64,000 nt of DNA from Paludibacteraceae bacterium (GCA_017417025.1 JAFPZY010000042.1:1-64000), one strand, 5' to 3'; positions 1 through 9,000 are shown, numbered from the stretch's first letter. Numbers and translations are program-made. The notes: generated by a model from the letters alone, not told the origin.

Positions 1-2358
1 AGTCAGGGCGGCACGAGGAATGTCAATCATCGTACCAATCTCGTACTCTACCTCTACTCCGTACTCAGCGAAGACTTCCTTAGCTACGCGCTGGATGATC
101 TCTTTCTGCTGTTTGAGCTCATAGAGAATACCAATCAGCGGCACCATGATCTCCGGCATCGGGTTCTTGCCCTCCTTCTTCAGTTCGCAAGCGGCGGAGA
201 GGATAGCGCGGGTCTGCATAGCAGTGATCTCAGGGAAGGTGATACCCAGACGGCAGCCACGGTGACCAAGCATCGGGTTGTTCTCTGCGAGCTGGGCAAC
301 GCGGTTCTGAATCTCCTGCACCGAAACGCCCATCTCCTTTGCCATCTGCTCCTGACCTTTAATATCGTGAGGAACGAACTCGTGTAAAGGAGGATCGAGC
401 AGACGGATATTGACAGGCAGTCCGTCCATAGCCTCAAGGATACCCTTGAAGTCGGCTTTCTGATAGGGCAGAAGTTTGGCAAGAGCTTTCTCGCGGCCTT
501 CAGCGTCCTTGGCGAGAATCATTTCGCGCATGGCGATGATCTTCTGGTCGTCGAAGAACATGTGCTCTGTACGTGTCAGACCGATACCTTTGGCACCGAA
601 AGCGCGAGCGACGCGTGCATCGTGCGGAGTGTCGGCATTGGTGCGAACCTGCAGTTTGGTATATTTGTCGCAGAGGTCCATGAGGGCTTTGAAGTCGCCG
701 CTGAGTTCGGCCGCCTTTGTCGGAATTTCGCCTGCATAGACTTGACCTGTGGAACCGTTGAGCGAGATGTAGTCGCCCTCGTGGTATGTGACACCTTCGA
801 TGGTGACAGTCTTGGCTTTGTAGTCAACGAGGATGGCACCTGCTCCGGAAACGCAGCACTTACCCATGCCGCGAGCCACAACAGCAGCGTGTGAGGTCAT
901 ACCGCCGCGAGCAGTGAGGATACCTTCAGCGGCCGACATGCCTGCGAGGTCTTCGGGGCTGGTCTCAATACGGACCATGATGACCTTATGACCGTTGGCG
1001 TGCCACTCCTGTGCATCGTCAGCGTGGAAGACAATCTGTCCGCAGGCAGCACCCGGAGAAGCGGGCAGACCCTGTGTGATGACTTTGGCTTTCTTCAGAG
1101 CGTCCTTGTCGAAGACGGGGTGGAGCAGTTCATCGAGTTTCTGCGGTTCGCAGCGAAGAACAGCTTCTTTTTCGCTGATAACACCTTCGCGGCAGAGGTC
1201 CATTGCGATTTTTACCATGGCGGTGCCGGTGCGTTTGCCGTTGCGGGTCTGGAGGAACCAGAGTTTGCCTTCCTGAACGGTGAACTCCATATCCTGCATG
1301 TCGCGGTAGTGAGCCTGCAGTTTGGCCTGGATAGCGTAGAGCTCTTTGTAGAGTTCGGGCATAGCCTCTTCCATAGAGGGGTACTTGGTAGCGCGCTCTT
1401 CTTCGCTGATACCTTGCAGTTTGGCCCAGCGGCGGCTGCCTTCAAGTGTAATTTGCTGCGGTGTGCGGATACCTGCCACCACGTCTTCGCCCTGTGCATT
1501 CACGAGGTACTCACCGTTGAAGAGGTTCTCGCCTGTAGCGGCATCGCGGCTGAAGCAAACGCCGGTAGCCGAAGTGTCGCCCATGTTGCCGAAGACCATA
1601 GCCATAACGCTGACGGCCGTTCCCCATTCATCGGGTATGCCTTCCATCTTACGATAGAGGATAGCGCGCTCGTTCATCCAGCTGCGGAATACAGCGCAGA
1701 TGGCTCCCCAGAGCTGTTCAATCGGGTCGTTGGGGAACTCCTTTCCGGTCTGCTCTTTGATGGCTGTTTTGAAGCGGGCAACGAGGAGTTTGAGCTCTTC
1801 TACGTTGAGGTCTTTGTCGAGCTTGATATGGCGGATTTCTTTCACCTCGTCGATGATTTTCTCGAAGGGGTCGATGTCGGTTTTGTTCACCGGCTTCATT
1901 CCGAGCACAACATCGCCGTACATCTGTACGAAGCGGCGGTAGGAGTCATAGACGAAGTGCGGGTTGTTGGTTTTTGCGACCATGCCCTCGGCTACAGTGT
2001 CGTTCAGACCGAGGTTAAGTATGGTGTCCATCATACCCGGCATGGATGCGCGTGCACCGGAGCGAACCGACACGAGGAGCGGGTTTTTGGGGTCACCGAA
2101 CTTGCTGTTCATAAGGTTCTCGATGTGGTGAACGGCAGCCATGACATCGTTGTTGAGGAGTTCCATAATCTTCTCCTGCCCAACCTGGTAGTACTCGTTG
2201 CAGACATCGGTGGTGATAGTGAATCCCGGAGGAACGGGAACACCAACGAGGTTCATTTCGGCGCAGTTTGCACCCTTGCCACCCAGTTGCTCCCGCATCT
2301 GGGCATTACCTTCGGCCTTGCCGTTACCGAAAGTGTAAACGCGTTTTTTCTGTTCCAT
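1..2358 (-). CDS. ppdK: Pyruvate, phosphate dikinase (3' end outside window)
   Basis: Interconverts pyruvate, ATP and phosphate with phosphoenolpyruvate, AMP and pyrophosphate in the cytoplasm. The 786 residues present start MEQKKRVYTFGNG and cover the nucleotide-binding domain, the phosphohistidine domain and much of the PEP/pyruvate barrel. The swivelling histidine lies in GGMTSHAAVVARGMGK at about residue 490, the family signature. The family is usually about 900 residues, so roughly the last 120 are beyond base 1. The start is set by the conserved N-terminus and a promoter 60-90 bases upstream. Long antisense frames over it are shadows. Identification is secure. Confidence 0.97.
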   Translation of the reverse strand, partial: MEQKKRVYTFGNGKAEGNAQMREQLGGKGANCAEMNLVGVPVPPGFTITTDVCNEYYQVGQEKIMELLNNDVMAAVHHIENLMNSKFGDPKNPLLVSVRSGARASMPGMMDTILNLGLNDTVAEGMVAKTNNPHFVYDSYRRFVQMYGDVVLGMKPVNKTDIDPFEKIIDEVKEIRHIKLDKDLNVEELKLLVARFKTAIKEQTGKEFPNDPIEQLWGAICAVFRSWMNERAILYRKMEGIPDEWGTAVSVMAMVFGNMGDTSATGVCFSRDAATGENLFNGEYLVNAQGEDVVAGIRTPQQITLEGSRRWAKLQGISEEERATKYPSMEEAMPELYKELYAIQAKLQAHYRDMQDMEFTVQEGKLWFLQTRNGKRTGTAMVKIAMDLCREGVISEKEAVLRCEPQKLDELLHPVFDKDALKKAKVITQGLPASPGAACGQIVFHADDAQEWHANGHKVIMVRIETSPEDLAGMSAAEGILTARGGMTSHAAVVARGMGKCCVSGAGAILVDYKAKTVTIEGVTYHEGDYISLNGSTGQVYAGEIPTKAAELSGDFKALMDLCDKYTKLQVRTNADTPHDARVARAFGAKGIGLTRTEHMFFDDQKIIAMREMILAKDAEGREKALAKLLPYQKADFKGILEAMDGLPVNIRLLDPPLHEFVPHDIKGQEQMAKEMGVSVQEIQNRVAQLAENNPMLGHRGCRLGITFPEITAMQTRAILSAACELKKEGKNPMPEIMVPLIGILYELKQQKEIIQRVAKEVFAEYGVEVEYEIGTMIDIPRAALT

Positions 2359-2417
2359 TTGGTTAATGTTAATTATATATATTGCTTGTTTTGTGCACAA
2401 AAATCCAATTCAATTTG

Positions 2418-2449
2418 CAAAGTTACTGCATTCTTTCCATATATGCAAA
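2418..2449 (-). promoter_or_regulatory. ppdK promoter
   Basis: On the minus strand TTTG (2446-2449) and TAACTTTG (2418-2425) are separated by 20 bases, matching the Bacteroidetes -33/-7 consensus. Transcription would start near 2410, leaving a leader of about 50 bases before the ppdK ATG. Confidence 0.75.
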
Positions 2450-2493
2450 TCTTATTTGCAAAATAAGTGCAGGAACTTTGTTAGTTTATTCTT

Positions 2494-2748
2494 TCAGCCT
2501 TGCTGGTCGGATATGGCTGCAAGAGTGAGCAGAACACTGACTTCGGCAACCAGATCATGGATTTTATCCATTTGTTCCGGCGTGAAATCAGCTTCCATCT
2601 TAAGAATCATGTCCTTCACATGCTGACCTTGTTCTTCGATTTTTTCGTCGGTTACAACACCGTCTGCCATGAGACGTTGAAAAGAAGGGCGCTCCATAAT
2701 CAGTTCGTCCATATTCAGAGACCCTGATTCGTCAAAAAATTTATTCAT
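2494..2748 (-). CDS. Small conserved acidic protein, unknown function
   Basis: 84 residues, soluble, no signal peptide or membrane segment. It begins MNKFFDESGSLNMDELIMER and is predicted mostly helical. It includes MEADFTPEQMDKIHDLVAE, which looks like an amphipathic helix. The gene lies between ppdK and a DUF4491 gene on the same strand, 135 bases from the ppdK start and separated from it by the ppdK promoter. Codon use matches the neighbours, and the frame is closed in the alternatives. No function can be assigned; I do not recognise a named domain. Confidence 0.7.
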   Translation of the reverse strand: MNKFFDESGSLNMDELIMERPSFQRLMADGVVTDEKIEEQGQHVKDMILKMEADFTPEQMDKIHDLVAEVSVLLTLAAISDQQG

Positions 2749-2837
2749 ATTGCCGTGTCGTTTAATATGGTTTGCTATTGTTGCAGGTAAATCTGTATCT
2801 CAATATCTGTTTGCAGTCGAGTTATTCTGGCAAAATA

Positions 2838-3173
2838 TCATTTGTCTTTGCCGGCAATGTTGCTGTTATCTTTGCTGTCCTGATAATCGTACCGGCGCTT
2901 GGGGTTCTTGGGGAACCAGCCCTTGCGGACACGCTCGCGCTGCTGGAACACTTCGCCTATGCCCCAAAAGGCGGAAAAGGCGAAAATGCCGAGGAAAATG
3001 GAAACATACATGTTTTCCACAAACAACGACCCTGTTGCAGCAGCAAGACCGACGGCAAAAAACGCCCACCAGGAACGCACACCGAAATAGTATTCAGCCT
3101 TGATTACAAGCGGATGGAAAAGCCCTATACACAAAAACGCTCCTGCGCCGAGTATCAGTCCGTAAATGTTCAT
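2838..3173 (-). CDS. DUF4491 family membrane protein
   Basis: 111 residues starting MNIYGLILGAGAFLCIGLFH, with three hydrophobic segments (about residues 4-22, 34-50 and 56-72) and a basic, soluble C-terminal tail ending in Lys. The pattern of an N-terminal GxxLGxGxFLxIGxFHPxVIKxEYYFG stretch is that of DUF4491, a Bacteroidetes inner-membrane family of unknown role. It is followed 89 bases later by the 84-residue gene, possibly co-transcribed. A weaker promoter candidate is upstream at 3248-3279. Confidence 0.8.
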   Translation of the reverse strand: MNIYGLILGAGAFLCIGLFHPLVIKAEYYFGVRSWWAFFAVGLAAATGSLFVENMYVSIFLGIFAFSAFWGIGEVFQQRERVRKGWFPKNPKRRYDYQDSKDNSNIAGKDK

Positions 3174-3247
3174 TGCCGTATAAATAAATTATGCAGTGTT
3201 TTTCCCGCCCAAACAGATGCCGCTTAAAGCATACAGGAATGAGCATG

Positions 3248-3279
3248 CAAAAGTAATGCTTTTTTTTGTAATATACAAG
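3248..3279 (-). promoter_or_regulatory. Possible promoter for the DUF4491 gene
   Basis: Minus strand CTTG (3276-3279) and TACTTTTG (3248-3255) lie 20 bases apart. The -33 box deviates from TTTG by one base. It would give a leader of about 65 bases. The 3174-3514 gap holds this and the divergent ddh promoter and no other gene that I can see. Confidence 0.45.
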
Positions 3280-3325
3280 CCCCGGGGCACATATTTCTTT
3301 TTTTTTGAAAAAAAAGTGCATTTTG

Positions 3326-3357
3326 TTTGCGAAAAAGGCAGAATTGACTTATCTTTG
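3326..3357 (+). promoter_or_regulatory. ddh promoter
   Basis: TTTG (3326-3329), 20 bases, then TATCTTTG (3350-3357). A transcript starting near 3364 would carry about 150 bases of leader before the ddh ATG at 3515. Confidence 0.75.
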
Positions 3358-3514
3358 CACGCTTTTTGGCAGCAGAGGCCTGGCCTTGAGGACGGCAGAA
3401 GCAGAATTATATATATAAAGAGGTGTATAGGAATTTGTACCGGTGGACCATGCATAAGAAATGCGCTATGCAGCCGTAACAAAAAAGACATGCACAAAAA
3501 AACAGAGTGATTTT

Positions 3515-4405
3515 ATGAAACCAGAAGACAAAATCAAAGTTGCAATTTTCGGCTACGGCAACATAGGCCGTGCGGCGGAGCAGGCTGTAAAATCGGCAAA
3601 AGACATGGAGTTTGCCGGAGTGTATCACCATCAGGAGGCAGACAGACTGAAAGAGGCGGCTGCCCGCGGAGAGACCGACGTAGTGCTGGTGTGCACTCCT
3701 ACGCGCGAAGTGCCTGAATATGCGAAGATGTTCCTTGAGGCGGGACTCTGCACGGTGGACAGTTTCGACATACACTGCCGGATAGCGGATTTGCGGCGCG
3801 AGCTGACCGCCACCGCCCGTGACGGACAGTCGGTGGCGGTGGTTGCAGCCGGCTGGGACCCAGGGTCGGACTCCGTTATACGCTGCCTCATGCAGGCATT
3901 GGCTCCGCAGGGGCTGACCTATACCAACTTCGGCCCCGGACGCTCGATGGGACACACAGTGGCAGCCAAAGCCATTGAGGGAGTGGAAGATGCACTGTCC
4001 ATGACTATTCCGCTCGGCACCGGAGTCCACAGGAGGATGGTTTATGTGAAACTGAAAGAGGGGGCCGATTTTGCAGATGTGCGCAGCAGGCTGTTAGCAG
4101 ACGACTATTTCGCTCATGACGAGACGCATGTCATTCAGGTGGACGACGTGCAGGCACTGAACAACGTGGCGCACGGAGTGAACCTCGTGCGCAACGGAGT
4201 CAGCGGCGAGACCCACAACCAGCGGATGGAGTTCAACATGACAATCAACAATCCGGCACTTACGGGGCAGGTTATGACATCTTGCGCGCGGGCGGCCGTC
4301 AGGATGCGCGGGGAAGGGCGTTGCGGGGCGTTCACCATGATTGAGATTCCGCCAATATACATGCTTGAAGGCGAGGACGAGGCCAATGTGAGAAAACTGG
4401 TGTAA
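3515..4405 (+). CDS. ddh: meso-Diaminopimelate dehydrogenase
   Basis: NADPH-dependent enzyme that makes meso-diaminopimelate in one step from tetrahydrodipicolinate, feeding lysine and peptidoglycan synthesis. 296 residues from the ATG at 3515. The frame is open further upstream, but the nucleotide-binding motif VAIFGYGNIGRAAEQAV begins only ten residues after this Met, as in the family. The Rossmann domain is followed by the dimerisation and substrate domain with WDPGSDSVIR and GRSMGHTVAAKAIEGVEDAL. Five bases separate it from the thioesterase gene downstream, so the two are probably one transcript. Confidence 0.96.
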   Translation: MKPEDKIKVAIFGYGNIGRAAEQAVKSAKDMEFAGVYHHQEADRLKEAAARGETDVVLVCTPTREVPEYAKMFLEAGLCTVDSFDIHCRIADLRRELTATARDGQSVAVVAAGWDPGSDSVIRCLMQALAPQGLTYTNFGPGRSMGHTVAAKAIEGVEDALSMTIPLGTGVHRRMVYVKLKEGADFADVRSRLLADDYFAHDETHVIQVDDVQALNNVAHGVNLVRNGVSGETHNQRMEFNMTINNPALTGQVMTSCARAAVRMRGEGRCGAFTMIEIPPIYMLEGEDEANVRKLV

Positions 4406-4409
4406 GGCA

Positions 4410-4778
4410 ATGAAAAACGCGACAAAAGAGATAACAGTAACCCCGGCAATGACTGCCGAGAGGGTTGGGTCAGGGCTGCTGCCCGTCTATGCCACGCCTA
4501 TGGCGGCGGCACTGATGGAGGAGACGGCGTGTATGTGCACCGATGACCTGCCGGACGGAGAGACGACAGTGGGCACAAGGTTAGATATACAGCACCTGAA
4601 ACCGTCCGCCATCGGCGAGCGCCTGACCTGCAAAGCCGAACTGACGGAGCACGAGGGGAGGCGTTATGTGTTTGATATAAAGATATATAATGCCCGCGAA
4701 GAGGTTGTGGCATCGGCGACACATGTGCGGGCGCAGGTGACGGCGGAGCGTTTTATGCAGAAACTTGCGGATTTGTGA
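4410..4778 (+). CDS. Hotdog-fold thioesterase, FlK-like
   Basis: 122 residues of a single hotdog domain. The opening VTPAMTAERVGSGLLPVYAT, the helix segment MAAALMEETACMC and the strand region TTVGTRLDIQHLKPSAIGE match the FlK/thioesterase-like family, which hydrolyses acyl-CoA thioesters. Candidate catalytic residues by family analogy are Thr in the YAT segment, Glu in MEE and His in IQH. Substrate is unknown. It follows ddh by four bases and is probably co-transcribed; no clear metabolic link to lysine is known. No terminator is visible in 4779-4890. Confidence 0.8.
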   Translation: MKNATKEITVTPAMTAERVGSGLLPVYATPMAAALMEETACMCTDDLPDGETTVGTRLDIQHLKPSAIGERLTCKAELTEHEGRRYVFDIKIYNAREEVVASATHVRAQVTAERFMQKLADL

Positions 4779-4895
4779 CAAGTGTCATCTTGCGGTTGTG
4801 ACGGGGAAGATGAGTGATTGAGGGCGGGGAATGGGGCATGTTCATGGAAAAAGAGAGGGAGAGAATAAACTTTTTTCAAGAAAAAGGGATTTTTA

Positions 4896-4927
4896 TTTGC
4901 GCATGTAAATAAAAAGCCGTATCTTTG
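4896..4927 (+). promoter_or_regulatory. Promoter of the DUF349 gene
   Basis: TTTG (4896-4899), 20 bases, TATCTTTG (4920-4927). Leader of about 75 A-rich bases before the ATG at 5010. Confidence 0.75.
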
Positions 4928-5009
4928 CGCGGAAAAATGAAAACTCTGCCGTCAAACGGCAACAAAACAGCCAACAAAAAGCGGCGAAAAGCCGAAAACG
5001 GCGCACATT

Positions 5010-6611
5010 ATGACTATGGAAAACGAAAAGCAAACACTTGCAGAAGAACAGCAGACAGCTGTTGAGGCAACAACACAAACACAGGTGGAAACAGCAGAAG
5101 TTCAGGCAGAACAGGCACCGGTAGCGGCGGAAGCTGCCGCCGCAGACGACAAGGAGGCTCTTGTGGCCGAGTTGCGTACCCTGCTCGGCGAAAACGTCAG
5201 CGAGGTGAAAGAGCGCGTGGAGCAGATAAAGAACCAGTTCTACCGCCTTTATCACCAAGAACTTGAGGCCGCCAAGAAAGCCGCCGCGGAAGCCGCGGAA
5301 GCCGCAGGCGAGACCCTGGAGAACTGGATGCCCGCCGTTGATGCCGCCGAACAGCAGATGCGCGATCTGCTGAACGCCTACAAGCAGAAACGCCAGGAAG
5401 CCGCACGCCAGCTGGAAGCAGAGATGGAACAGAACCTGATGCGCAAAGAAAACATCCTGAACCAGATGAAAGAGATGGCACAGTCGGAAACTGCCGACGT
5501 GATGGGCAATCTGCAGAAAATGCGCGATTTGCAGGCAGAGTGGAAGACCATAGGGCCTGTGCCCGCTCCCAAGGCGCAGGAGATATGGAAACTCTATCAG
5601 CAGTACCAGGAGCAGTTCTACGACCTGGTGAAGATAAACATAGAACTTCGCGACCTCGACTTCAAGAAGAACCTCGAGATGAAGACCCTGCTTTGCGAGG
5701 CGGCAGAAAAACTGCAGGAGAACCCCAACATAGTGGAGGCCAGCCGCGCTCTGCAGCAGCTGCATGACGAGTGGGCGGAGATAGGCCCCGTGGCACGCGA
5801 ACTGCGCGAAGAACTGTGGGCACGCTTCAAAGAGGCCAGCACCGTAATCAACAAAAAACACCAGGCATATTTCGACGAACTGCACAAGAAAGAGCAGGAA
5901 AACCTCGAGAAAAAGCAGGCCCTGCTGGAGCGTCTGCGCACTATCAATCCCGAGGAACTGAAGACGACAAAAGCCTGGGACGAGGCTCACAAGCTGGTTC
6001 AGGAGATTCAGACCGAGTGGCGCACTATAGGCTTCGCTCCGAAGAAGTTCAACCAGAGCATTTATGAGGAATACCGCGAGATGTGCAACCGCTTCTTCAA
6101 AGCCCGCACCGCCTATTTCCGCGAGATGCGCGACAGCCTGAACGCCAACATGAAAGCCAAACGCTCGCTGATAGACAAGGCGAAAGAGATAGTTGACAGC
6201 GAGGACTGGCAGTCGGCTACAGAAGCAATGATAGCCCTCCAGAAAGAGTGGAAGACCATAGGCGCGGTTCCGCGCAAACTGTCGGACGAGCTTTGGCAGC
6301 AGTTCACATCGGTGTGCGACAGCTTCTTCAACCGCAAACGCGAGAGCGACAAGCAACAGCGCGACGAGCGCCGTGCAGCACGCGGAGAGAAAGCTATGCA
6401 GTCGGGCGACCGCGGACGGCTGATGCGTCTCTACGAGAACCTCACGCAGGAGATTAAGACAGCCGAAAACAACATATTGTTCTTCACCGGCAAGTCGAAA
6501 ACAGCCAACAAACTGGTGGACGACATGCAAAAGAAGATAGACGCACTGAAGAACCAGCAGAAAGAGCTTGAAACCAAGATAGCCGCACTTGACAGCGAGG
6601 AAGCAGAGTAA
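5010..6611 (+). CDS. DUF349 repeat coiled-coil protein
   Basis: 533 residues, very charged, almost wholly helical. After a low-complexity acidic N-terminus rich in Ala, Glu and Gln (about residues 1-50), four DUF349 repeats are visible by their EWxxIGxxP cores at about residues 178, 252, 337 and 413. Each is followed by an aromatic LW/Y..F..... helix. A Lys/Glu-rich coiled coil ends the protein. DUF349 proteins are widespread in Bacteroidetes; the function is not established. A second in-frame ATG two codons later is equally good as start. Only two bases separate it from the FtsE-type gene, so they probably share a transcript. Confidence 0.88.
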   Translation: MTMENEKQTLAEEQQTAVEATTQTQVETAEVQAEQAPVAAEAAAADDKEALVAELRTLLGENVSEVKERVEQIKNQFYRLYHQELEAAKKAAAEAAEAAGETLENWMPAVDAAEQQMRDLLNAYKQKRQEAARQLEAEMEQNLMRKENILNQMKEMAQSETADVMGNLQKMRDLQAEWKTIGPVPAPKAQEIWKLYQQYQEQFYDLVKINIELRDLDFKKNLEMKTLLCEAAEKLQENPNIVEASRALQQLHDEWAEIGPVARELREELWARFKEASTVINKKHQAYFDELHKKEQENLEKKQALLERLRTINPEELKTTKAWDEAHKLVQEIQTEWRTIGFAPKKFNQSIYEEYREMCNRFFKARTAYFREMRDSLNANMKAKRSLIDKAKEIVDSEDWQSATEAMIALQKEWKTIGAVPRKLSDELWQQFTSVCDSFFNRKRESDKQQRDERRAARGEKAMQSGDRGRLMRLYENLTQEIKTAENNILFFTGKSKTANKLVDDMQKKIDALKNQQKELETKIAALDSEEAE

Positions 6612-6613
6612 AA

Positions 6614-7279
6614 ATGGCGTTGGTTGATTACAAAAACGTAGAGTTGCGCCAGCGCGAGCAGATAGTGCTGCGCGATGTAAATCTGCAGATTGACCGTGGC
6701 GAGTTTGTCTATCTGCTCGGCAGGGTAGGCAGCGGCAAGTCCACGCTGATGAAGTCGCTTTATGCAGAGGTGCCCGTTTATAGCGGTGAAGCCTCGTTTC
6801 TCGGATTTGACCTGCGCACCATACGCCCACGGCAGATTCCGTATCTGCGGCGCAAGATGGGCATAGTGTTCCAGGATTTCCAGCTGCTGCCCGACCGGAC
6901 GGTGGAAGAGAACCTGCTGTTCGTGCTGAAAGCCACCGGCTGGAAGGACAAGAACGCAATGAAGACGCAGGTGCAGGACGTGTTGTCGCAGGTGGGAATG
7001 GCTGACAAAACGTACAAGATGCCCTTCGAATTGAGCGGGGGAGAGCAGCAGCGTGTGGCAGTGGCTCGTGCACTGCTCAACTCGCCGGACGTGATTCTTG
7101 CCGACGAGCCTACCGGCAACCTTGACCGCGAGACAGGCACCGACATCATGGAACTGCTTTACGGGATAAGCAAAGTGGGCATAACCGTAATCATGTCCAC
7201 TCATAATCCGGCATGGCCGGAGCGCTATGTAGGGCGCAAACTCTTATTTGCCGACAGCAAGGTAAGCGAGGGCGAATAG
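6614..7279 (+). CDS. ftsE: FtsE-type ABC transporter ATPase
   Basis: 221 residues, a complete ABC nucleotide-binding domain: Walker A GRVGSGKST (about residue 37), Q-loop in VFQDFQLLPDRTVEENL, signature LSGGEQQRVAVARAL, Walker B VILADEPTGNLD and H-loop STHN. The TVEENL and DEPTGNLD context places it in the FtsE/LolD group. FtsE acts with FtsX to regulate peptidoglycan hydrolases at division. No ftsX gene is adjacent, so the partner must be elsewhere and a different permease partner is possible. The 3' end overlaps the convergent sufE gene by 36 bases. Confidence 0.85.
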   Translation: MALVDYKNVELRQREQIVLRDVNLQIDRGEFVYLLGRVGSGKSTLMKSLYAEVPVYSGEASFLGFDLRTIRPRQIPYLRRKMGIVFQDFQLLPDRTVEENLLFVLKATGWKDKNAMKTQVQDVLSQVGMADKTYKMPFELSGGEQQRVAVARALLNSPDVILADEPTGNLDRETGTDIMELLYGISKVGITVIMSTHNPAWPERYVGRKLLFADSKVSEGE

Positions 7280-7678
7280 CCTCATCTGCTTCAGCATGGC
7301 GGCAAGTCCGTTGCTGCGCGTAGGCGAGAGGTGCTCGCGCAGATTGATTTGGTCGATGAAGTATAAATCTGCATCGGCTATTTCTTTTGGAGTGTGGCCG
7401 CTCAGCACGCGTATGAGCAGTGCCACGATGCCTTTGACGAGTATAGCGTCCGAGTCGCCGTGATAGACGACGCGTTTTTCGCCGTTTTCCTCCTCCAGTG
7501 CGGCTGTGAACCATACTTTCGACTGGCAGCCGTCAATCAGGTTCTTGTCGTTCTTGTCCTCTGCCGGCATGGGTTGTAGGCTGTTGCCCATGTCGATGAG
7601 CAGGCTGTAGCGGTCCATCCAGTCGTCAAAACCGCTGAACTCCTCGATTATCTCGTCTTGTGTTTCGTTGATAGACAT
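7244..7678 (-). CDS. sufE: SufE-like sulfur acceptor protein
   Basis: Accepts sulfane sulfur from the cysteine desulfurase SufS and passes it to the SufBCD scaffold for iron-sulfur cluster assembly. 144 residues from MSINETQDEIIEEF. The frame opens 12 codons earlier, but SufE proteins begin about here. The acceptor cysteine is in LIDGCQSKVWF (about residue 50), and the C-terminus carries the family's LSPTRSNGL segment. It runs tail to tail into ftsE with a 36-base overlap and follows aroK by 11 bases. Confidence 0.92.
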   Translation of the reverse strand: MSINETQDEIIEEFSGFDDWMDRYSLLIDMGNSLQPMPAEDKNDKNLIDGCQSKVWFTAALEEENGEKRVVYHGDSDAILVKGIVALLIRVLSGHTPKEIADADLYFIDQINLREHLSPTRSNGLAAMLKQMRLFALAYLAVGK

Positions 7679-7689
7679 AATTTGTGTTT

Positions 7690-8232
7690 TTATATGTTGG
7701 TCAGTAACCTGCAAATCTCTTCCGCCATTCTCAGGTCGGCATCTTCGGTGGCCTGCTGTGCGCGAACAACATGGTCGGCCTGTGCGTAATATTCTTCGCG
7801 GGCTTCGAGTTGCGGACGGATAAACTCCAGCAACTCATTCTCGGTACGTCCTTGCAGGACAGGGCGCTCGCTCAGGTCGGTCAGCATAAGCCGCTTGGCG
7901 AGGTCCTCCGCGCTCCATTTCAGATAGATGCTCGTGCCCAGTTCACGCAGGCACTCCATGTTGTCCTCCCAGCATGGATAGCCGCCGCCTGTGGCATAGA
8001 CCACCTCGCTGAAGGGGGCCATGTCGGCTATGTCCTCGAGCACGTACTTCTCTTTCCGGCGGAAATCCTCTATGCCGTGCCGGCGGATGTAGTCAGCCGG
8101 AGTGATGCCGTGAATCTCGGCGAAGGCCGCATCAAGGTCCACAAAGCGCCAGCCGAGCATGTCGGCAAGCAGGCGGCCGGTTGTTGTTTTGCCGGCTCCC
8201 ATGTAGCCGACAAGATATACTGGTCCTTTCAT
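7690..8232 (-). CDS. aroK: Shikimate kinase
   Basis: Phosphorylates shikimate in aromatic amino acid synthesis. 180 residues: P-loop GYMGAGKTTTGRLLA at residue 9, shikimate-binding Asp in FVDLDAAF and the GGG motif ATGGGYPC at about residue 81. The lid region is around LTDLSERPVL with the catalytic Arg. Length is normal. Its ATG overlaps the stop of the upstream small secreted gene (ATGA at 8229-8232), so translation is probably coupled. Another aromatic-pathway gene, aroE, is at 55.4 kb, unlinked. Confidence 0.95.
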   Translation of the reverse strand: MKGPVYLVGYMGAGKTTTGRLLADMLGWRFVDLDAAFAEIHGITPADYIRRHGIEDFRRKEKYVLEDIADMAPFSEVVYATGGGYPCWEDNMECLRELGTSIYLKWSAEDLAKRLMLTDLSERPVLQGRTENELLEFIRPQLEAREEYYAQADHVVRAQQATEDADLRMAEEICRLLTNI

Positions 8233-8516
8233 TGCAGTTTGTCAGCCGGCGTGTTGTCGCGCCAGCGTATTTTGTCGTCCTCTATATAGGCTTCGGGAAA
8301 AACGGCATGTGCGAATGGCGGTCGCAAGATGCCTATTTCTTTCCCTTCCTTATTATATACGCGCGCGCGCGAGGAACATATTGGCGCGCATGCCGTCTCA
8401 ATGACTATGATGCTGTCGCCTGTGGCAAGCGTGTCGCGCTTGACGTATGAGTCGGCGGCGGCAGGCAGGCAGCAGGCAAATGCAACGGCAGGCAGCAGTG
8501 TCTTCAGGTGGTTCAT
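8229..8516 (-). CDS. Small secreted protein, unknown function
   Basis: 95 residues with an N-terminal signal peptide (LLPAVAFACCLPAAA, cleavage near residue 21). The mature domain is about 70 residues, with two Cys in ETACAPICSSRARVYN and a C-terminal EDDKIRWRDNTP segment. The protein is probably periplasmic. It is joined to ispF upstream and aroK downstream by ATGA overlaps, so its translation depends on that operon. I do not recognise a named family; similar stretches occur in Bacteroidales secreted proteins. Confidence 0.7.
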   Translation of the reverse strand: MNHLKTLLPAVAFACCLPAAADSYVKRDTLATGDSIIVIETACAPICSSRARVYNKEGKEIGILRPPFAHAVFPEAYIEDDKIRWRDNTPADKLQ

Positions 8517-8998
8517 CTCTCTTCTCTGTTGTTAATCAGCACAATGGCGTAAGCGGCTATCCCTTCTTCTCTGCCCACGAAGCCGAGGTGCTCGGTGGTG
8601 GTGGCTTTCACTGACACTTGGCTCAGGTCCACCTCCATCACTTCGCTCAGGCATGCGCGCATAGACTCAATGTGCGGACTCAGTTTGGGTGTCTGGGCAC
8701 AGATGGTGCAGTCGCAGTTGCCGAGTTCGTAGCCATTGTCGCGAAGCATCTGCATCACGCGGCGCAGCAGTATCTTCGAGTCAATGCCCTCATATTCATT
8801 GCCTTTGGTGTCGGGGAAGTGGTAGCCTATGTCGCGCATGGCTGCTGCTCCGAGCAGTGCGTCGCACAGGGCGTGTATCAGCACGTCCGCGTCCGAATGA
8901 CCGAGCAGTCCTTTCTCCGACGGCACCCGCACCCCTCCCAACCACAGTTCGCGGTCGGGAGAGAAGGCGTGCACGTCATAGCCGAAACCGATTCTCAT
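8513..8998 (-). CDS. ispF: 2-C-methyl-D-erythritol 2,4-cyclodiphosphate synthase
   Basis: Forms the cyclodiphosphate in the non-mevalonate isoprenoid pathway. 161 residues with the zinc ligands in GYDVHAF (Asp8, His10) and GHSDADVLIHAL, and the C-terminal TTTEHLGFVGREEGIAA motif. Length and ends are normal. The start codon is two bases from a TTAATAA heptad tract. It is first of an overlapping trio, ispF, small secreted gene, aroK. Confidence 0.97.
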   Translation of the reverse strand: MRIGFGYDVHAFSPDRELWLGGVRVPSEKGLLGHSDADVLIHALCDALLGAAAMRDIGYHFPDTKGNEYEGIDSKILLRRVMQMLRDNGYELGNCDCTICAQTPKLSPHIESMRACLSEVMEVDLSQVSVKATTTEHLGFVGREEGIAAYAIVLINNREER

Positions 8999-9000
8999 AA

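Noticed and set aside
988..2466. 492-codon open frame on the plus strand
   Set aside because: It is antisense to ppdK, in a region of strong codon bias; the translation has no family resemblance and ppdK is certain.
4893..7073. 726-codon open frame on the minus strand
   Set aside because: It is the shadow of the DUF349 and ftsE genes, rich in Leu/His/Phe as expected from antisense of Glu/Lys-rich coiled coil.
8356..8376. Z-DNA-like alternating CG tracts (also at 19720-19750 and 35729-35741)
   Set aside because: Short runs (TATATACGCGCGCG) that fall within coding regions or beside promoters; nothing beyond base composition supports a function.
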